The position numbers and the translations under genes were made by a program. Source: Reticulitermes speratus (taxonomy: Eukaryota; Arthropoda; Insecta; Blattodea; Rhinotermitidae). Taken from it: 64,000 nucleotides of DNA. Positions 58,584 through 64,000 of the stretch are shown piece after piece. Each line of letters opens with the position of its first letter. The first letter of the stretch is position 1. The notes under the pieces are model-generated. The model saw only the letters and a program-made list of their open reading frames with translations. It searched no databases and was not told where the DNA came from. Where the stretch lies: positions 23,559,521 to 23,623,520 of the forward strand of contig JAJKFL010000042.1 of the NCBI GenBank assembly GCA_021186555.1, given 5' to 3'.

Positions 58584-58742
58584 GGTTTATTGTGCACTGT
58601 GGTTGGGTAAATGCTTCCCGATGTACTGCCTTTATCTTCAGGGTTATAAGTCCATGAATTGACTCATAACCCTAAAGATGAAGGCGGTACGTTTCTTCGG
58701 AACTTCGGGAAGAAATTACCCAACCACACTGCGCAACAGTCC
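58584..58742. repeat. Fold-back repeat with arms of about 75 bp
   Basis: The left arm 58584-58652 (ggtttattgtgcactgtggt ... cagggttataagtc) pairs with 58661-58742 (gactcataaccctaaagatg ... caaccacactgcgcaacagt). The loop is under 10 bp. The right arm contains an extra gtttcttcggaac segment. Confidence 0.85.
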
Positions 58743-58744
58743 AC

Positions 58745-59040
58745 AGACCTGCTTTCTCAACAATAAAGCTGTGGACACCTCCTATCACTGTTTCGTATTG
58801 TTACGAATATATTTCATTCTGTTTATTTTATCTTTCTCATTTACTGTGTTTTGTGGATGCGTGATTCATTTTCTACGAAAGAATGAAAAGACAGAAGTTT
58901 TCATGACATTTGGACGTCAGTTTCAGTTAATTCGTAACAACATTACTTAAAAACAACATCTGTGGCATGGTTACTGAAACACTGACATCAATAAAACAAG
59001 GAGCGGAATTTCACTTCAAATGACCAAAATGTATCAGGTA
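58745..59040 (+). repeat. Dispersed 296-bp repeat, copy 1
   Basis: The reverse complement of 62740-63034 aligns along its whole length. Shared words include gacctgctttctca, cctatcactgtttcgtattg, gtgattcattttct, gaaagaatgaaaaga, tttggacgtcagtttcagt and aaaacaaggagcgga. It directly follows the fold-back at 58584-58742, so both may belong to one element. Confidence 0.88.
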
Positions 59041-59841
59041 TATCTTTTGCAGATAATGTTTGTGTGACCACATTTACATTTTTCGTAATGTAGTGAATAT
59101 TGGAAACACTGTCCAGTCGTAAAAATGCTGTTTTAAATTAAGTCTGTAATATGTGGAGAAATGATGTAACAAATATCATGTTATGGAATATCATACCTAT
59201 GTCATAAGGTAGATACTGTTGTCATGTGAAGGCCAGAACACTGTTATGAAGTAACTTACTGATGGCTATATACTTGGAAGTTTGTAACGGCGAACCCACA
59301 AGATTTTGTAACAAAGCGTGCCTACTCCTACGCGTATAATTGAATTCCAAAACGCTGTAGAGCTTAAGCGAAAGGCGGGGTGGTGCGGGGCAATTTGTAA
59401 AGACGCCGTAGTCAACAATTCGTGTGTGGGGGGGGGGGGGGAGTGTGAATAATTTTGGAAATTAAATATTTTGCTTTTGTAACTTAAAAACGTATAATTT
59501 TCTGATAAAAACATATTCAACAAATTACTGTGATTCTGAATTCATAATTTCCGTTGTAGGTAAACGTGATTATTCGGCCCAGGTGTTAATATTCCCAGCT
59601 ATGCAACTGTTGTTTGGAAAAATAACGGTTTAGGCATAATGATATATCTTATTGTAATTCGTGTATAAAAACATACTACACTGATACATAATTCGTGGGT
59701 ACAGGATTCGGGGAATGATAAAGTGTACTAAAGCCTCCAAAATGAAGTGTTTAAAAGGAAAAGTGCAAAGCCAAAAACACGTGGTGTTCCAGTCGGTCGC
59801 CCATCTAAGTATGAACACGTACGATTTCACTTAACTGGGGG
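59041..59841. other. No gene recognised; poly-G run
   Basis: A G run of about 14 lies at 59427-59441. The rest is unassigned. Confidence 0.5.
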
Positions 59842-59937
59842 GTTGTGCTGAGGGCACAAGTTCTCAAGTTGGTGTTGTGCTGAGGACACATGTTGTCAAG
59901 TTGGTGTTGTGCTGAGGACACATGTTGTCAAGTTGGT
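59842..59937. repeat. Three 32-bp tandem repeats
   Basis: The unit gttgtgctgaggacacatgt plus tgtcaagttggt is repeated three times. The first unit differs at a few bases; the second and third are identical. Confidence 0.95.
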
Positions 59938-62249
59938 GTTGTCGCGAGTGACGTTCAAATGCGGCGTGTTGCATGCAGTTTTTACTTAGGGTTAGTCAGC
60001 CAATCCGTTTTTACGTTTTTTCTGAACTGAAGGCTTGGCTTCGTTCTCAGGCCGTCCGGGTGGTATTTGTGGTGGACGAAGTGGCACTTGGACAGGGTTT
60101 TCTCCGAGTACTTTGGTTTCTCCTGTCACTATTATTCTATCACTACTCCATACTCATTAAGTTATCAGTCACTAGTGCTACGTAATATCAGCAACTCACA
60201 GCATCACTAAATAACATAACAAATTAAATGTTACGCAACTGTCTGCATGTCAGTCACAGAAACGGTAGATATTTGACACAACGTAACTTATGTCTGTACA
60301 TAAATACCACAAGCGAAGGCGGCAGGTCCAGATGATTGAATATGTCACACTTTCCGATTTATAACGTCTGATCGTAAGCCCCAAATGGGGCTCGATGAGC
60401 AGATTATATGACAGCGTAACGTAGAGTATAATGTGAACAGGACTCCCCACACTCCAAACACGCTACGTCATTCCAGGTCGAGAACACCGGTCCGCATTCC
60501 ATCTGAGTAGCAATTTTATACTGTCTTCCTTAAAACTTCTTTCCTTGTAGGTTATGGCAACACAATTCATGCCTCTCCCGCCAAATTAAGTACGTGACAA
60601 TTCGCTCTACAACATTTTTAAATTAACATACACATTTTGTACTTCAGTATTCTGAGTTCAAATTATCTAAAGTACAATTTTCTACAATTTCAGCAACTTA
60701 CAGCCGTTTTTTAATTCACCTAGAACCAAGCCGTTTCCACTCTCTACAGAAACACCACCAGTGACAAACTGTATTATATTTACGAATATTCTTCCAATAT
60801 TGAGCTTCTCATATTCAAATCGTAACAATTTTGTACCTTAACAATTTTAAACATGTACGCGTACAACTGACCTGGAACCGATAGGGAGAAATGTGTATGA
60901 CTGCATGGTTGAAACTTTGCAATATATAACTTCTGGTTGTTAGATACAAGTCGGGGCTCCATGATAACACAGGCTGACTAAATGTGTGCACACGGTGAAA
61001 AGGGCGCGCCGCAATAACAAGTACGGTAACAGCCATACGAGCTCCAGAACACCGGTCCTCTTCCCGCCACAGTATTTAAGCGACTTGCTCGTGGTTAGTA
61101 CTAAATGGGTGACGGCCTCAGAGCACCGCGTGTTCTTGTCGTAATTTATTTTCAGTACACTGATAATAAAATCACATCGGCTATGGATAATACGTTTTTA
61201 CATGATTTCACAATTTCTACGGCGCTCCGCACTTCACCAACGCAAACAGCCACATCATCCCCAGAAAATATATTTTGTTTATAGAAGTTTATAAGCAATT
61301 TTTGCCATTAGCATATGACTTCTTTGCAACATTAACGTTAAAACTTGATTCCGTAATTAAGTTCTCTAATTTAATGTCCTTGAATATGTAGAATAATCCA
61401 AATCATGCCTTGAATAATATATCTCATAATAAGCACTACAGAATCTGAGATGTTGTCGGCGCTTGAAAATAAACGACAAGAAAATGAGTTCTAACACATA
61501 TCAGACATGGGGTGAAGTGTAGTAGTAATAGAAAACAACAAAATCTAATGGCATTAATGAGCCCGATGTGTGTTAAAACAAGATTTCCTCTGGGCCAAGG
61601 AATAAGGCTGAAGGTAAAGCAGTGCGCTGTGAAAATGTAAATGGGATTTTAAGCTAATCTTCCATGAATTCTAGACCTTGGCAGTGTATGGAGGTACGTG
61701 TTGATCTTTACCCCTAGTTAAGGAGCCTTAATACTTACTGAATCGGAGAGAAGATGGGTCTCCGAGTCGGTATCATCATAATGACTGTGGAAGTCCCTAT
61801 CCCTGCTGGCATTCGAACCCCAGGCTTTCAGTTCCTAGCAAATGTTGCTAATGATTAAACCATCTCGACTCGACAGGGTATAAGATGGTTCAATTAAAAC
61901 CACAGTATGAAACTTACGGACCACCCAGTGCACAGTCCCACTTTCCTGCCCTGTTCTATTACACCAACATTAAAGAGGCATTGCACTGGAAATCAGCTGT
62001 TTCCCGTCACTGATGAGTATAAAGTTGACAAAACTTCAAGATTCCGATAACGGAGAAGTTCCCTTAAAATCTAAAAACACTTTGTGTAGCAAAGGGGTAT
62101 TCAGAATGGCTGTTACAGCATCAAACAGATCCATAATTTATGTTCGTGAAAGTCTGGATTACCTATATTTTAGCAGTAACATATGACATGGATCATTATA
62201 GTACGTTAGCTGGATTAGGTGAGCCCTTTTGCTTAATTTTCCTTAACTG
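59938..62249. other. No gene recognised; one possible SINE relic
   Basis: Bases 61800-61876 on the minus strand (gtcgagatggtttaatcatt ... gcctggggttcgaatgcc) resemble a tRNA-like head with B box GGTTCGAATGC, so a decayed SINE of a third kind is likely around 61730-61880. No protein-coding exon was recognised. Confidence 0.5.
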
Positions 62250-62473
62250 GCATGGCAGCCCCCAGCCGAGGCTTCACAATCCCACTCAGAACCACCAGGC
62301 TCGCTAGGACTCCTCTGGGCGGGTGATAAGCCCGACGCAGTGACCTCTACATGATAACACACAACACTCACAAGAGACAGACATCCATGCCCCCGGCGGT
62401 ATTCGAAACCCACAATCCTAGCAAGCGAGCAGCCGCAGACGCACGCCTTAGACCGCGCGTCCACTGTGATTGG
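62250..62473 (-). mobile_element. tRNA-derived SINE, copy D
   Basis: It is the same family as copies A-C, but more diverged: the B box area reads gtgggtttcgaatacc with an inserted base. The tRNA-like head is at 62395-62473 and the tail is toward 62250. A target duplication was not clear. Confidence 0.85.
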
Positions 62474-62739
62474 CGTCTTGCCTAGTGCCAAACTAAATAT
62501 GTAACACCTTTCCACCACCAGTGGCGGATACTGATTCGGACGTCAGGTCTAGCGGAAGGGTACTTAATGCTTTGTTACACCTCTCCCCTTCAAGAAATTA
62601 ACAGCCCATCATACAGCACTGTCAAATGTAACAATAGTAACAACAAAAACAATAATTCTAATTGTAATAAACGAAACACGTAAATGTGGCCACACACAAA
62701 CTTTATCTGAAAAAGTCTGAAATCAAATCTAAAGTTCTT

Positions 62740-63034
62740 ACCTGATACATTTTGGTCATTTGAGATGAAAATCCGCTCCTTGTTTTATTGATGTCAATGT
62801 TTCAGTAACCAGGCCACAGAAGTTGTTTTTAAGTAATATTGTTATGACTTCACTGAAACTGACGTCCAAATGTCATGATAACGTCAGTCTTTTCATTCTT
62901 TCACAGAAAATGAATCACGCATAAACAAAAGAAAATAAATGGGAAAGACAAAATAACCAGAAGGAAACATATTCTTAACAATACGAAACAGTGATAGGAG
63001 GATATCCACAGCGCTATTTATGAGAAAGCAGGTC
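62740..63034 (-). repeat. Dispersed 296-bp repeat, copy 2 (inverted to copy 1)
   Basis: See 58745-59040: the two copies are in opposite orientation about 3.7 kb apart. Here the neighbouring 58584-58742 fold-back is absent, and a short hairpin at 63064-63109 follows. Confidence 0.88.
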
Positions 63035-63063
63035 ACCTGGGCCGTTGCGAAGTGTGGTTGTAT

Positions 63064-63109
63064 TGTATCTACATGCTGTGCGGGCCGACCTGCACAGCAT
63101 GTTGATACA
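63064..63109. repeat. Hairpin of about 18-bp arms
   Basis: The sequence tgtatctacatgctgtgc pairs with gcacagcatgttgataca across a loop of about 10 bases (gggccgacct), with one or two mismatches. Confidence 0.85.
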
Positions 63110-63261
63110 ACACAACAGCTCAGACAAGTGCAAGATTCAACAAGATACCCACATACACTTTTAATTAACTATTCCCATTTGGAACTCGGAATTTGGAATC
63201 AATCCACACTAACACACCCGACTGGAGAGGATGCTGTGACAACATGCAGTAAAAAAAGAAG

Positions 63262-63530
63262 TTAAAATTTGTACAATACATTTGTAACAGTGTGATAGAA
63301 CCTCTATCCACACATATCATTCCCCATTACGTCACTAATAATTTTAACATGTTACTAGTTATAATCCCATTTTACGGACTTACACATATATTCCATCCTA
63401 AATACGATTTAAACGCAAACTGTGAACATGAGGATGATTTGAAATAGGTCGAAACATGTAGTTCTGTATTATAAATTATATTTAGTTGTGTTTAGACGGA
63501 TGTCTACTTGATTTCTGTTACAAACAGCAC
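63262..63530. repeat. Composite dispersed repeat, copy 2
   Basis: Partner of 35655-35870. The segment 63430-63530 is direct and 63262-63345 is inverted relative to that copy. Confidence 0.75.
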
Positions 63531-63576
63531 AACAGGATGATATACATTAAAATTATACAACGCATATAATGTATGA

Positions 63577-63825
63577 GCCGATCCCAGCGGTCGCGCGGTC
63601 TAAGGCATGGGTCTGAGGCCATTCGCCTGCTGGGATTGTGGGTTCGAATCCAGCCGGGGGTATGGAAGTCTGTCTCTTCTGGATGTTGTGTGTTGTCAGA
63701 TAGAGGTCTCTGCGTTGGGCTGATCACTCTTCCAGATATCCTACCAAGTGTGGTGTTTCTGTGTGTGATCGTGTAGCCTCGACAAAGGGGAGGCCCTGGC
63801 CCACTAGAGGCTGTCGCGCCATGGA
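63577..63825 (+). mobile_element. tRNA-derived SINE, copy E
   Basis: The head gccgatcccagcggtcgcgc is followed by the B box GGTTCGAATCC (63641-63651) and a body similar to copy C through gtagcctcgacaaagggg and ccatggaaaagaaaa. A short aatgta on both sides may be the target duplication. Confidence 0.9.
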
Positions 63826-63894
63826 AAAGAAAATGTAATATATGTTAGGAAGAGTAAAATAGTGGAGTCTAAAATGCATAAATATAAAGGTTTG

Positions 63895-63938
63895 TTTAGG
63901 TTCATCCGACAAATGTACATTTGTCGGATGAACCTAAA
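63895..63938. repeat. Perfect 44-bp palindrome
   Basis: The left arm tttaggttcatccgacaaat plus gt is followed without any spacer by its exact reverse complement, centred between 63916 and 63917 on tgtaca. Confidence 0.97.
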
Positions 63939-64000
63939 TAATCAAAAAATGTACGGCACGAATAACATTAAAAATATAAAGCTTGTACTCTTGGGATAGT

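Noticed and set aside
62521..62580. LINE coding end (the tccgctaga word on the minus strand)
   Set aside because: Only a ccttccgctaga word is shared with the LINE C-terminus; the flanks do not match.

Overview
This is eukaryotic, almost certainly insect, DNA: AT-rich, mostly non-coding, and packed with decayed transposons, SINEs, mini/microsatellites and fold-back repeats. No bacterial-style gene density, operon, rRNA, CRISPR or intact virus is visible. The host gene content and the abundance of jockey-like and other non-LTR retrotransposons, mariner relatives and tRNA-derived SINEs suggest a large-genome insect. A cockroach-like polyneopteran is my guess from the repeat style, not proof.

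The only host protein-coding sequence I can support is two exons on the minus strand, 28820-29025 and 19314-19449. They join in phase and encode an immunoglobulin domain of the Beaten path (Beat) family, which are axon-guidance/cell-surface recognition proteins. The intron between them is about 9.4 kb and is itself full of transposons (SINEs, a piggyBac-like element, a mariner, a non-LTR retrotransposon carrying a minisatellite). The signal-peptide exon and the downstream exons were not found, so much or all of the window may be intron of this one gene.

Layout: 1-400 LINE 3' end; 6524-7878 nearly intact mariner-type DD41D transposon with one frameshift; 8564-9193 two opposed mariner C-terminal relics; 11381-12298 a 41-bp satellite interrupted by an A-tailed insert; 13459-15775 a 58-bp satellite (27 copies) between TATG microsatellites; 17114-17985 jockey and SINE relics; 19314-19449 Beat exon; 20490-20748 SINE; 21243-22557 piggyBac-like non-autonomous element with three internal 178-bp repeats; 23575-23701 fold-back; 24559-25884 mariner; 26630-27720 LINE whose active-site region became a 12 x 35-bp array; 28462-28717 SINE; 28820-29025 Beat exon; 31000-31590 jockey 3' end; 33813-34354 GC-rich inverted-repeat element; 34682-35270 42-bp minisatellite; 40665-40968 second SINE family; 41130-41815 LINE 3' ends; 43819-45780 long decayed endonuclease-reverse transcriptase LINE; 48405-49345 LINE C-terminus with microsatellite tail; 50275-51031 20 x 38-bp array; 52798-53026, 55470-56880 and 58584-58742 fold-backs; 58745-59040 and 62740-63034 inverted duplicate; 62250-62473 and 63577-63825 SINEs; 63895-63938 perfect 44-bp palindrome.

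No set of genes here works together as a system. The interesting biology is repeat genesis: tandem amplification inside a retrotransposon, insertion into a satellite, SINE insertion inside a fold-back loop, and a recurrent short motif family built around CGACGTTTCG. All coordinates of repeats were read by eye and ends may be off by a few bases unless stated as exact.
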